Below, in pieces: positions 49,923 to 57,354 of a stretch of DNA of 64,000 nucleotides. Position 1 is the first letter of the stretch; each line of letters opens with the position of its first letter. The notes below the pieces were generated by a model. That model made no database searches and was not told the DNA's origin. It saw nothing but the letters and a program-made list of their open reading frames with translations. The DNA comes from Sphingomonas sp. NFR15 (GTDB taxonomy: Bacteria; Pseudomonadota; Alphaproteobacteria; Sphingomonadales; Sphingomonadaceae). Both the position numbers and the translations under genes were made by a program. The stretch covers positions 620,001 through 684,000 of the forward strand of contig NZ_FMWX01000001.1 in assembly GCF_900103265.1 (NCBI RefSeq). Reading direction: 5' to 3'.

Positions 49923-50571
49923 CGATCCCCCATCGTGCGAGCGACGCGTCGACCCGATCGCGCACCGTGATCAGTACCGTGCGCAGCTCGCCTTGCACGT
50001 CCGCGCGCAACTCGGCCGGCCATTGGCCCGCCACGTCGAGCCGCTCCGCGACTGCGAGCGTCTCCGCCTGCATCGTCGCCATCACATGCGCGAACAGCGC
50101 GGCAACCTGATCGGCGCGGACATACTCGCCCTGCAACTGCTTGAGGCGGTGCGTCGTCATCTGCGCCTCGGCGAGCGCCTTCATGCCCCGAGCGTCCGAG
50201 GCGCGATCGGCAGCGGCGCCGGGTCCAGCGGCGACGTCGGACGAAGGGGCGGCGCCCTCTGCCCCGCCGAACCCGGCCAAGCGGGCAATCTCCGCCTTCC
50301 GCGCCTCTTTCCCTGCTTTCAGGAATCGAGCTTGCTTGATCAGGTAATCGAGCACGTCGACGAGATCGAACTGCCACGCCTCGCCGACGCGCCCGCGTTG
50401 CTTCACCGGGAACGCCGCATCGTTCGCGATCCAGCGCTCGACAATCCGCCAGGTGGCGCCGGTTGCGCGGGCCATCGCCGCTGCGTTGACCATTTCGCCA
50501 GCCGTCGCTGCCTCACGCGATTTCAAGAGCGAATCGAGGTAGTCGGCCGGGCTGACCGCTACCCTCGGCAT
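49909..50571 (-). CDS. terS: Terminase small subunit (Nu1-like)
   Basis: A 220-residue DNA-recognition subunit. The N-terminal part holds a winged helix-turn-helix (NAAAMARATGATWRIVERWI, about 29-48) followed by FDLVDVLDYLIKQARF, a Nu1-type pattern. The C-terminal helices mediate assembly. The start is 50-80 bases downstream of a strong terminator. It would bind cos sites, which I could not locate in the window. Confidence 0.85.
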   Translation of the reverse strand: MPRVAVSPADYLDSLLKSREAATAGEMVNAAAMARATGATWRIVERWIANDAAFPVKQRGRVGEAWQFDLVDVLDYLIKQARFLKAGKEARKAEIARLAGFGGAEGAAPSSDVAAGPGAAADRASDARGMKALAEAQMTTHRLKQLQGEYVRADQVAALFAHVMATMQAETLAVAERLDVAGQWPAELRADVQGELRTVLITVRDRVDASLARWGIGGRA

Positions 50572-50622
50572 GTCATGCTCCTGATCCCGTAGAGTTGTTA
50601 AACGCCAACCCTTCCGGGCAAC

Positions 50623-50651
50623 AAAAAAGCCCGCAAGAAAACTTGCGAGCT
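50623..50651 (-). terminator. Intrinsic terminator between early operon and terminase
   Basis: On the minus strand AGCTCGCAAG (50651-50642) pairs with CTTGCGGGCT (50637-50628) around a TTTT loop, ten pairs including one T-G. A run of six T follows (50628-50623). A textbook Rho-independent terminator. It lies after the Q-like gene, so late genes would need antitermination or a promoter below it. Confidence 0.9.
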
Positions 50652-50704
50652 TCTGTGGCGGGCGTAATTCGCCAAGGCCGATCTGCCCGTATTTGGGTTC
50701 CGGG

Positions 50705-51391
50705 TCAAGATCTTCTTTGGGGCATCGAACGAATTATCGGTGCGACATACACCATCAACCCCAACAAACCTCTCCTAAATGCTGCCGAACCGTTGGTATA
50801 TCTGCATTTTGCGAGCCTAGATGCTTCCCTGACAGAGAAATCATGGAGAACAACTTGATCGAAGAGACTGATCACATCGTCTGGCACAAAGCGGCGTGAC
50901 CATCGAAATTCGTCTCGCGCCTCAGCCTCGGTGGCCGTCTTCGCAAGATGGCCGAACGTTTTAGGTCCGTCGCCGAACTTGGGATAAAACGTGCTCGCCA
51001 CTAGCGGGTCGAGCCCAGATCGTTCCCACTGTCCCCGATACCAACCACAACAGGCGAACTCCTCGATGTCGAGGACGCCGGCACGAAACAACTTCGTGAC
51101 CCGGTCGACACGCCTGACTGTGATTATCGGCTCGCGCACCGTCCCTTCGACCTTCTCAGTCTCGTAGGGGTCGAACTGGTCGCGGGCGAGTTGCTCCTCC
51201 GGCAGCGTGTCGCGCGACTCCTGCAAGTTGACGAAGCGCCCATGTGCTACCTCGATCCGCGCTGCACGCCGGCGTTGATCGGTCTCGCGATCCATCAGGT
51301 CGCGGTTGATGATACCGCGCACTCGCAACTGCTCGCGCTCGCGCGCCGCGCGAATCCTTGCGAGCGGATCTAGCTCGTCCCGGTCGTTCAT
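50705..51391 (-). CDS. Phage regulator-like protein, possible late activator/antiterminator
   Basis: A 228-residue protein. The N-terminal third is highly charged (LARIRAAREREQLRVRG). The C-terminal part has an HTH-like segment FSVREASRLAKCRYTNGSAA (about 195-214). It is the last gene of the leftward early operon and ends just before a strong terminator and terminase, the position of lambda Q. The function is inferred from the position. Confidence 0.6.
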   Translation of the reverse strand: MNDRDELDPLARIRAAREREQLRVRGIINRDLMDRETDQRRRAARIEVAHGRFVNLQESRDTLPEEQLARDQFDPYETEKVEGTVREPIITVRRVDRVTKLFRAGVLDIEEFACCGWYRGQWERSGLDPLVASTFYPKFGDGPKTFGHLAKTATEAEARDEFRWSRRFVPDDVISLFDQVVLHDFSVREASRLAKCRYTNGSAAFRRGLLGLMVYVAPIIRSMPQRRS

Positions 51392-51585
51392 TACTTTCCC
51401 CGCTTCCCAAAGAGTTTCTCGGCCAAAATCTCAGCCTGTTTCTGATCCGTCCAATTTTGCAGCCAGGTCGGGTTGATCAGGATCAGCCCATGTTGGTGCC
51501 ATGCCTCCCGCGCTGCGCGTTTCGCCGCTGCCGGATCGGGCTGGTGATGAAGGCGCGCGAACGGTGCGAGGCTGGACTGGCTCAT
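51391..51585 (-). CDS. Small phage protein, unknown
   Basis: A 64-residue protein starting MSQSSLAPFARLHHQPDP, helical, ending AEKLFGKRGK. It overlaps the genes on both sides by one to four bases, so it belongs to the same operon. Not recognised. Confidence 0.65.
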   Translation of the reverse strand: MSQSSLAPFARLHHQPDPAAAKRAAREAWHQHGLILINPTWLQNWTDQKQAEILAEKLFGKRGK

Positions 51586-52058
51586 GCCGCCGCCCCTTCC
51601 TGCCGCTGCCGCACCTCGATGCGGCGGTTCGGCGCCTCTCCCGTGATGAACCAGACGCGCCCACCGTGCTCGCGCGCGTTCAGATCATCGCAATGGCGTT
51701 GCAGCTGATCGATCCCGCCGGCTGCTTCCTGAGAGTGAATCTCGCGGCACAGGTCGATCAACTCGCTCGCCTTGGGCATGAAGCGGCTGGCGCGCACCCA
51801 CTTGCGGCACGCGCGCTCAAGCAGCGCGGGCGGTATGTCGGCGACGTCGAGAATGAGCAGCCGCATCGTCTCTGCGTGCGCCTCAAGGTCGGCCTGAACC
51901 GAAGGACGGTAGCGCAGGCCCATCTCGCCAATCAGGCGGGCTGTAGTCGGGTGGACCCTCGGCTGCACGGGCTCGTCGAACGAGATCGAGCGCTGGGTCG
52001 GGGCGGTGTCCTCGAAGGTCGCCAGCGCTCGGCTGGCTAGTGAACTGACGGGCTCCAT
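51582..52058 (-). CDS. Phage protein downstream of the replication initiator (lambda P position)
   Basis: A 158-residue protein with GGAG eleven bases before ATG 52058. Its first 58 codons overlap the end of the initiator gene in another frame; a shorter form from ATG 51923 is possible. The core (LLILDVADIPPALLERACRK, then WVRASRFMPKASELIDLCRE) is a helical pattern common in small phage replication helpers. In lambda the gene in this place is the helicase loader P. A loader role is inferred. Confidence 0.6.
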   Translation of the reverse strand: MEPVSSLASRALATFEDTAPTQRSISFDEPVQPRVHPTTARLIGEMGLRYRPSVQADLEAHAETMRLLILDVADIPPALLERACRKWVRASRFMPKASELIDLCREIHSQEAAGGIDQLQRHCDDLNAREHGGRVWFITGEAPNRRIEVRQRQEGAAA

Positions 52059-52950
52059 GCTGGTCGTCTCCGTTGGGATCGTAGATACCGCCCCAGCCCT
52101 TGGCTGCGGCATGTTCGAGCAGTCGGCTTGGCGGCCACTCAGGGCTTGAGAGGCGATCGAGGTCGCGCAGCAGCTTGGTGTGCGCGGTCGCGGTGTTCGC
52201 CAGCTTCTTGCGCTTTCGGTTGGCGAGGAAGTCACGCCAGACCTGATCGGTCGCGAAGTCGGGCTTCGGGAACACGTCCTGCGCGCGCTGCGCGGGAATA
52301 GGGGTGATAACCCCTATTATCCCTGTCCCTGTCCCTGTCTCTAGCGATCCCGGTGGGATGGTTTCGTGATCCCGGTGGGATGCTGTAGTCGTCCCGGTGG
52401 GATCATCTGCGCGTCCCGGTGGGATCGACGCTGCATCCGTTCGGGACTCCCGACGTCGTGCTTTCGCGAGCGATTTGGAGTCGGGGGCGATCGCCGCGAG
52501 GCGGTCTGCGGCGTCCGACAGCATGGCTTCGATCGGCGTCGCATCGAAGGTCGACTTCCACCGCTTCGCGTTGCCGGCACCGCTCGAGATGCGCTGCACG
52601 AGCTTCTCGATCCACGCCTCGAGCGCGAACTCGCAAACGGTCTCGTGATACAGGCGTCCGTCTTCGCATTCGACGAAGCCGCGCAACGCGTCCTTCTTGA
52701 CCTTCCGCCACGTTTTCACGTCGCGACCGAGCCCCGCCGCCTTCGCGAGCGCGCCGTCTTCGTTCTCGAGCGAACCAGCGGGGATCGCGTGCCAGGCGGA
52801 GAACCAGAGATTCACGCCGGCGCGCCACGCGCTGTCGTCGATCACCGCGTCGAAGCTGGACTGCCTCAGACGAGATATGTCGATCATCATCCGCTGGAAG
52901 TCGCGCAGATCGCAATCTGGCGGCGTCAACGGCATCCTGAGGTTACTCAC
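51883..52950 (-). CDS. Phage replication initiator-like protein (DUF1376-like, O position) containing iterons
   Basis: A 355-residue protein from GTG 52950, with AAAGG seven bases upstream. The N-terminal half (PLTPPDCDLRDFQRMMIDI, then GRDVKTWRKVKKDALRGFVE) matches the DUF1376-type winged-helix domain of phage initiators. The middle is a low-complexity linker (about residues 175-235) that encodes the iterons. The C-terminus may contact helicase. Lambda O has the same design, a DNA-binding domain and a linker whose DNA is the origin. Confidence 0.75.
   Translation of the reverse strand: MSNLRMPLTPPDCDLRDFQRMMIDISRLRQSSFDAVIDDSAWRAGVNLWFSAWHAIPAGSLENEDGALAKAAGLGRDVKTWRKVKKDALRGFVECEDGRLYHETVCEFALEAWIEKLVQRISSGAGNAKRWKSTFDATPIEAMLSDAADRLAAIAPDSKSLAKARRRESRTDAASIPPGRADDPTGTTTASHRDHETIPPGSLETGTGTGIIGVITPIPAQRAQDVFPKPDFATDQVWRDFLANRKRKKLANTATAHTKLLRDLDRLSSPEWPPSRLLEHAAAKGWGGIYDPNGDDQHGARQFTSQPSAGDLRGHRPDPALDLVRRARAAEGPPDYSPPDWRDGPALPSFGSGRP
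52297..52318. repeat. Inverted repeat beside the iterons
   Basis: AATAGGGGT and ACCCCTATT form a perfect 9-bp palindrome around GATA. It is followed by three TCCCTG repeats (about 52320-52341) and then the iterons. It could be a hairpin or protein site of the origin, and it is the most A/T-rich spot in the gene. Confidence 0.6.
52347..52425. repeat. Four 22-bp iterons, likely phage replication origin
   Basis: The partly palindromic core RTCCCGGTGGGAT starts at 52347, 52369, 52391 and 52413, an exact 22-bp period, two helical turns. All four cores are identical apart from the first base. They lie inside the initiator gene. Equal phasing would place bound initiators on one DNA face. Origin function is inferred by analogy with lambda. 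Confidence 0.8.
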
Positions 52951-52986
52951 CGGATCGCCTTTCCGCACCGGTATCGATGCTGTTCA

Positions 52987-53556
52987 TCAGCGGCTGCCGA
53001 ACTGCCGCACGAGCGGGACGGCACTTCGCCAAGGTGGTGTGAAGCCGAGCGCGTCCGCCGCGTAATCAAGGATGCCGAGCGCCTCGGCCTGATCGTGCTT
53101 GGCCGGCTTCCAACCGAACTCGCCGCAGCGATCCATCGCCAGCCCCTTGAGGTCGACCTTGATCTGCTTGCCGGTGAGCGGGTCTCGCGGACGCTTGATG
53201 CCGCCGAGAAAGTGCCGCCGCCAGGACGACTGATTGACCGCGCGCACGATGCGACATTCCATCGCATCGCCCCAGCTCTCGGCGTGCATCGCGAGGCCGT
53301 GCAGCACGTCTATAGTGCGCTGGTTGGTTATGCCCGCGCCGGGTCCGAGATTGAGCGGCGTTTCGTAGAACACCGCGTCGATCGTGCCGAGCATGTGGAT
53401 CTCGGACATGCACTGGTGCAGCTTGCCGAACGTGCCGCCCAACGAAGTGAACTCGCTCCCGAGCACCCAGACGCCGGACGCGGGGCCAGCGTCGGCGGGG
53501 GACCATGTGGCCCAACCCGCCGAGCGCATCGACAAGTCCATTGCGAGAATTCGCAC
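52987..53556 (-). CDS. RuvC-like Holliday junction resolvase
   Basis: A 189-residue nuclease of the RNase H fold. The N-terminus VRILAMDLSMRSAGWATW carries the first catalytic Asp7. DAVFYETPLNLGPGAG has the second acidic residue (Glu), and KHDQAEALGILDYAAD holds the final Asp pair. Start: GTG 53556, with GGAG ten bases upstream in the preceding gene's end. It would resolve recombination or packaging branches. Confidence 0.85.
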   Translation of the reverse strand: MRILAMDLSMRSAGWATWSPADAGPASGVWVLGSEFTSLGGTFGKLHQCMSEIHMLGTIDAVFYETPLNLGPGAGITNQRTIDVLHGLAMHAESWGDAMECRIVRAVNQSSWRRHFLGGIKRPRDPLTGKQIKVDLKGLAMDRCGEFGWKPAKHDQAEALGILDYAADALGFTPPWRSAVPLVRQFGSR

Positions 53557-53563
53557 CGGACGG

Positions 53564-54037
53564 TTACTCCGCCGCTTCGGCGTCGGGCGCTGCGCCCACG
53601 TCGTTCGCGGTGGTCGGCTCTTCGCCCGCGAGATCGCTGTCATCGGCGGGGTGCGGAGGGATCGTCACCAGCTTGGGCTTCGAGCGCTTCGGCTGCGTCG
53701 GGATGATCTCCTCCCGCTGCTGGCCCGCCGCCACGTCGAGCAGATCGTGCGGCATCGCCACGCCGAGCGCCTTGAACAGGCCGTTGAGCGAGCGGAGGTA
53801 ATCGTCGCGCTTCGACTCCTCCATCTCGAAGATGCGGAAGGCGGTGCGCGCGGCGGCGGGCTGGATGTTCGCCCGCTTCTTGATCGCCTTGTAGGCGGTC
53901 GACTGCTCCTGCGCGAACTCGCCGACCCGCGACTGCGCAGGCTTAATGTCCTCGCGGTACAGCTTCACCGCGAGGTCGAAGTCCGGCTTTGCAACCTCCC
54001 CACTGATCGGGGCGGCGGACCTTGCCATTCGTGCCAT
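53564..54037 (-). CDS. Phage protein, unknown
   Basis: A 157-residue protein. AAGGAGA lies ideally spaced for ATG 54037, less so for the ATG at 54043. The N-terminal 90 residues are helical (FDLAVKLYREDIKPAQSRVG, AYKAIKKRANIQPAAARTAF) and the C-terminus is acidic and disordered. Its place just before RuvC suggests DNA metabolism. Not recognised. Confidence 0.65.
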   Translation of the reverse strand: MARMARSAAPISGEVAKPDFDLAVKLYREDIKPAQSRVGEFAQEQSTAYKAIKKRANIQPAAARTAFRIFEMEESKRDDYLRSLNGLFKALGVAMPHDLLDVAAGQQREEIIPTQPKRSKPKLVTIPPHPADDSDLAGEEPTTANDVGAAPDAEAAE

Positions 54038-54191
54038 CGTCATTCTCCTTGTGAGGGCGTCGGGGGGAGGGATTGGACCGGACTCGGTATGGGGCTCAGG
54101 GGGGCCACCGAGACGCACCGGCAACGGGGTGTCATGGAAACCCATCCCCCCTCTTTCGCGCCCCCGACGGGCGCGGCGTTCTTGAAAGCGA

Positions 54192-54389
54192 TCATCCGGC
54201 TTCACCGCGGAGGATGCGCAGCTCGCGAGCGCGCGTTTCCTCCGGCGAGAACCTGCCCGCCGGCAGGAAAAGCCGGTTGGGGTCCATGATCGCACCATTG
54301 GCGAGCGCGTGCAGCGCCGCCGGGGTAAAGTCCTCAGCGGCGGTGCCGATCGTCTCGGCTATCTGGCGGCGGCGCTCCTCGGGCGTCAT
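54192..54389 (-). CDS. Small phage protein, unknown
   Basis: A 65-residue protein starting MTPEERRRQIAETIGTAA, overlapping the methyltransferase stop by four bases (ATGA). Helical, with a proline-rich middle. The 150 bp between it and the next gene hold no ORF or clear signal. Not recognised. Confidence 0.6.
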   Translation of the reverse strand: MTPEERRRQIAETIGTAAEDFTPAALHALANGAIMDPNRLFLPAGRFSPEETRARELRILRGEAG

Positions 54390-54958
54390 GCGGCTTCCCC
54401 GAAGTGCTCGGTCTGGTTGCCCCAAGCATCCCAGCCGGTCCGCTGCTCGCGCGCGAACAGCTCGGCGTAAGGCCCGGCGTAGAGTGCCTCGACATCGTCG
54501 TGGAGGTTCTCGGGCTTGCGGCTGTGCTCACGCGTCGGCGCGACGATCAGGTTGCGGACCGAGCGCGAGCGCACGGCAGGCTTGCCGATCGTGCCGAGCA
54601 GATAGAACTCGGCCGCCGAGCGGAAGCAGTAGCCGGTGCCGAACGCCCATGCGGTGTCGGTGCTGGACCGCTTCGCCCAAGCGCCGGCCGACTTGAACGT
54701 GAAGCCCCATGCGCGCAGCAACTCGATGGCGTCCGGCAGCATCGGCGCGGTCGCCCACATGAACAGCGCGCAGTCCGGCGCAGCGAGGTGTCCGACCGGC
54801 AGCGCGGCAATCGCGGCGGTCTCCATGCATGGATAGTGCGCGACCGGGTTCTTGGCCTCGCCTTCCGCAGAGAAGTTGCGGAAATACCAAGGCGGATCGG
54901 CGATGATGGCGCCGTAACCGAACATGCGGAGGGAGCCGAAGGGCCAGGTCTCGGCCAT
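54386..54958 (-). CDS. MT-A70-family adenine N6 DNA methyltransferase
   Basis: A 190-residue methyltransferase with the diagnostic DPPW (in YGAIIADPPWYFRNFS, about 15-30), a SAM/target-binding middle (ALFMWATAPMLPDAIELL) and a C-terminal RKPENLHDDVEALY that completes the family pattern. It would modify adenines in phage DNA. It is the second DNA methyltransferase of the prophage. Confidence 0.9.
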   Translation of the reverse strand: MAETWPFGSLRMFGYGAIIADPPWYFRNFSAEGEAKNPVAHYPCMETAAIAALPVGHLAAPDCALFMWATAPMLPDAIELLRAWGFTFKSAGAWAKRSSTDTAWAFGTGYCFRSAAEFYLLGTIGKPAVRSRSVRNLIVAPTREHSRKPENLHDDVEALYAGPYAELFAREQRTGWDAWGNQTEHFGEAA

Positions 54959-54962
54959 CGCC

Positions 54963-55427
54963 CTACCCCGCCGTCCGCGCGAGGCGTTCGCGGTATCCGT
55001 CGAACACCTGAGCCGCCGCCTCGATCGCGTCGCGGTTCGCGCGAAGAGCGTCGTCGGAGAGTTCTCCGCCGGCCGAGGTCGCTTCCTGCAACGCTACGAG
55101 GGCGCGCATGATGACGAGCACCGCTTCGGCCGCCGGCAGGTGGCAAGCGTCCAGCGGCACGATCTTCATGTCGATCAGCGCCATCACAGCGTTGGCAAAC
55201 TGGCCGTTCCACTCGCGCGTGCCGAGCAGGAACGAGATGAGACCCATGTCCCCCTCGCCCGATGCGTAGCCGGCGGCGGTCTCGCGCTGCTTGCCGAGCA
55301 CCAAGCCGACGTCGTTCCAGGACAGATCGTCCTGCTTTTTGATGGCCGCGATGCTCGCGCCTAGCGTCTCAAGCGCCTTCGTTCCCGAAAACGACCGCCG
55401 TCTGCGGTGGAAATCCGACGCGCTCAT
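54963..55427 (-). CDS. HTH-containing phage protein, unknown
   Basis: A 154-residue protein. LSWNDVGLVLGKQRETAAGY (about 35-54) is a helix-turn-helix-like stretch. The C-terminal half is helical. The ATG at 55427 overlaps the small gene at 55424; an upstream in-frame ATG at 55451 also exists and neither has a strong ribosome binding site. Not recognised. Confidence 0.6.
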   Translation of the reverse strand: MSASDFHRRRRSFSGTKALETLGASIAAIKKQDDLSWNDVGLVLGKQRETAAGYASGEGDMGLISFLLGTREWNGQFANAVMALIDMKIVPLDACHLPAAEAVLVIMRALVALQEATSAGGELSDDALRANRDAIEAAAQVFDGYRERLARTAG

Positions 55428-55546
55428 ACCGTAACGGCCCCGGCATGACATGCACGCCCCAAGGGGTTCACAGGGAGGTTCGAGCGCCGCAGATCCAGAC
55501 GGAGGCCATTAGGGTCCGTCGGCAGCGCATCGAACACGTCGCACAT
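55424..55546 (-). CDS. Tiny phage ORF, doubtful
   Basis: Forty codons (MCDVFDALPTDPNGLRLDLR) whose stop overlaps the next ATG by four bases, like other joints in this operon. The ribosome binding site is weak. It may be real because of the coupling, but length and lack of a match leave doubt. Confidence 0.4.
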   Translation of the reverse strand: MCDVFDALPTDPNGLRLDLRRSNLPVNPLGRACHAGAVTV

Positions 55547-55589
55547 CGCTAGGTTCGCGCCCAGCGCGCTTCTGGGCCCCAAAGCTGCG

Positions 55590-55865
55590 CTAGTCACCGG
55601 AAAGTGCCTCCGCGCTCGCAGCTGCGGCGGCGTATTCGTCAACGGCGCACATGGCTATGCTACGCGCCGCCCCTGCCGGGCCGCGAGCAATTTGCCCAAG
55701 CATTGCGGCGACGACATCGGCCGCCAGCGCTCGAACCTCAGCTCGCTGCGTAGCGGTCAGGCTGGATCGTACAATGCCAAGGTTTTGCAGGTCATAGCTA
55801 TCGCCATGCCCGGAGCGCACCAACCGCCGAACCGCGTCCTCCTGCTCGGGGGTAAGGGCGCTCAT
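55590..55865 (-). CDS. Small phage protein (MSALT family), unknown
   Basis: A 91-residue protein starting MSALTPEQEDAVRRLVRSGH. It resembles the gene at 56022-56312 (MSALTDAQAAEVRGIVAEM), so the two are probably paralogues produced by tandem duplication. Helical. Not recognised. Confidence 0.6.
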   Translation of the reverse strand: MSALTPEQEDAVRRLVRSGHGDSYDLQNLGIVRSSLTATQRAEVRALAADVVAAMLGQIARGPAGAARSIAMCAVDEYAAAAASAEALSGD

Positions 55866-55915
55866 GCAGCGGCTCCGCTCAGGACCAGTGTGCATGCAAC
55901 AAGAGGAGACGAAAA

Positions 55916-56152
55916 ATGGCTGACGTTCGATCTATCCACGCAATTGCTTGGTTTACAGCGAGCGCGACCGCCCGAATTGCGCATGATTTGGCAGACCAAG
56001 GCCTGCTCTCCGATGACGCGATCAATCATCTGCACGCTCTCCTCGCAGTCGCGCGCAAGCACATTGAGGCGCTCGGGGATGTTGATTCCGAGAGCACGTT
56101 GCTCGCACTTGAGCAGCAATTGCCCTTCGCCAGTCGGCCCCCTGCTCCTTGA
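55916..56152 (+). CDS. Small plus-strand phage ORF, unknown
   Basis: A 78-residue helical protein with GAGGAGA upstream of ATG 55916. It begins MADVRSIHAIAWFTASATAR. It lies opposite to the leftward early operon and its 3' part overlaps, antisense, the end of the gene at 56022-56312. It could be expressed in the lysogen when the leftward promoter is off. Confidence 0.5.
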   Translation: MADVRSIHAIAWFTASATARIAHDLADQGLLSDDAINHLHALLAVARKHIEALGDVDSESTLLALEQQLPFASRPPAP

Positions 56153-56312
56153 TCGATTCAATATCGGCGATACACTTAGCCGCGAGTGCTTCCGCGACCG
56201 CGTGACGCACATGATCGCGAACTGCGGCATCGCTGCCGTTAAGCGCGCTGGCGATCATCTCCGCGACGATCCCACGCACTTCGGCAGCCTGCGCATCTGT
56301 GAGCGCGCTCAT
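56022..56312 (-). CDS. Small phage protein (MSALT family), unknown
   Basis: A 96-residue protein starting MSALTDAQAAEVRGIVAEM. Its ATG overlaps the Cro-like stop (ATGA). The last 25 residues look like shadow sequence of the plus-strand ORF, so the functional part may be the first 70. Paralogue of the gene at 55590. Confidence 0.5.
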   Translation of the reverse strand: MSALTDAQAAEVRGIVAEMIASALNGSDAAVRDHVRHAVAEALAAKCIADIESIKEQGADWRRAIAAQVRATCSRNQHPRAPQCACARLRGERADD

Positions 56313-56542
56313 GCCGCAGCCGCCTCGGCCGGCGTTTCGCCTCCTATGGGGGATTCCAGCCAAGACTGGATCAGCACCTCGCCGTTCGTCGCCTTCTCGA
56401 TGGCGTGTGCCAGATCCAGCGACGGGCGTACCCTGTTGCGGCGAAGCTTGCTGACCATCGAGCGATCACGTCCAATCAGCGGCGCGAAATCCGCGTCGTT
56501 GATCGCGTGGCGCTTCAGATAGGCGTCGAGGGAAGTGCTCAT
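56309..56542 (-). CDS. Cro-like HTH repressor
   Basis: A 77-residue XRE-type DNA-binding protein, MSTSLDAYLKRHAINDADFA then LIGRDRSMVSKLRRNRVRPS as the helix-turn-helix. It is divergent from the S24 repressor across a 94-bp operator region and heads the leftward early operon. A TTGACC box (56577-56572) lies upstream of it. No ribosome binding site is visible, so its mRNA may be leaderless. Lambda Cro position. Confidence 0.8.
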   Translation of the reverse strand: MSTSLDAYLKRHAINDADFAPLIGRDRSMVSKLRRNRVRPSLDLAHAIEKATNGEVLIQSWLESPIGGETPAEAAAA

Positions 56543-56552
56543 GCGCTCGTAT

Positions 56553-56637
56553 TGTGCAAGCGATGCACACAGGTCAAGTACGAAATGTGCAGAATATGCG
56601 CACGACACCGGATGGCGCTCTGTGCATGACGCGCACA
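56553..56637. promoter_or_regulatory. Immunity operators OA, OB, OC
   Basis: Three 17-bp sites of the form TGTGCAnnnnnTGCACA: 56553-56569 (perfect), 56586-56602 (TGCGCA in the right half) and 56621-56637 (CGCACA in the right half). They fill the space between cro and the repressor gene. OA overlaps the candidate cro promoter and OC overlaps the repressor start codon. Confidence 0.8.
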
Positions 56638-57335
56638 TGGACGTTGACTGGCTCAAAGCGCGCAAGCGCGAACTCAGCATAACCGACGCTGATTTGGCGC
56701 CGGCAATGGGTGTTGAACGGTCGGTTGCTAACAAGATTGCGAACGGGAAGGTCGAGCTAAACGCGCGCCGGGCAGACGCTGTGGCAGCCCTACTAAAGGT
56801 CAACCGAGACGAGGTTCTTTATCGCTTCGGGATCTCGGCTGCACAACCTCCGGCCGAGTCGGCCGCAAGGCTTCCAGCTGCAATTTCTGATCACCAGCCC
56901 ACTCGTTCGATTGGAGCGGGAGAAACTGTTGGTGTTATGCGAATGGACCTATCTTATGCGATGGGACCCGGCACCGACATCGACCAAGATTACATCGACG
57001 GAGAGATCGTCCAACTCGATGTCAGCTTTTTGCGGCGGCTAACACCCTCATCGCCGGAGTTGATCCGGATCGTAAATGGCGTCGGCGATTCCATGTTCCC
57101 CACGATCCACGACAGCGAGGATCTCGTCCTAGATCTCGGTCAGAGAACGCTCAATTTGCAAGACAGAATATGGGCGATCTCCCTTTTCGGTGTGGGAGCT
57201 GTGAAGCGCCTCCAAGTCGTTGGGCAAGGTCGGATCGAGGTGATCAGTGACAATCCCGACGTGCCGAACCGCGAAGTGGATGCCGAGGACATCATTATCG
57301 TTGGTCGCGTGGTAGGATCGATCCGCAGACATTAA
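56637..57335 (+). CDS. CI-type repressor (HTH plus S24 peptidase)
   Basis: A 232-residue lysogeny repressor. Residues 10-50 are an XRE helix-turn-helix (LSITDADLAPAMGVERSVAN). The C-terminal peptidase S24 domain has Ser152 (GVGDSMFPTIHDSE) and Lys190 (GVGAVKRLQVV). An Ala94-Gly95 bond (SIGAGETV) is a likely RecA-stimulated self-cleavage site. The ATG lies at the edge of operator OC with no ribosome binding site, so the transcript may be leaderless, like lambda cI from PRM. Confidence 0.9.
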   Translation: MDVDWLKARKRELSITDADLAPAMGVERSVANKIANGKVELNARRADAVAALLKVNRDEVLYRFGISAAQPPAESAARLPAAISDHQPTRSIGAGETVGVMRMDLSYAMGPGTDIDQDYIDGEIVQLDVSFLRRLTPSSPELIRIVNGVGDSMFPTIHDSEDLVLDLGQRTLNLQDRIWAISLFGVGAVKRLQVVGQGRIEVISDNPDVPNREVDAEDIIIVGRVVGSIRRH

Positions 57336-57354
57336 TATTTTGGGGGGAGACGAG

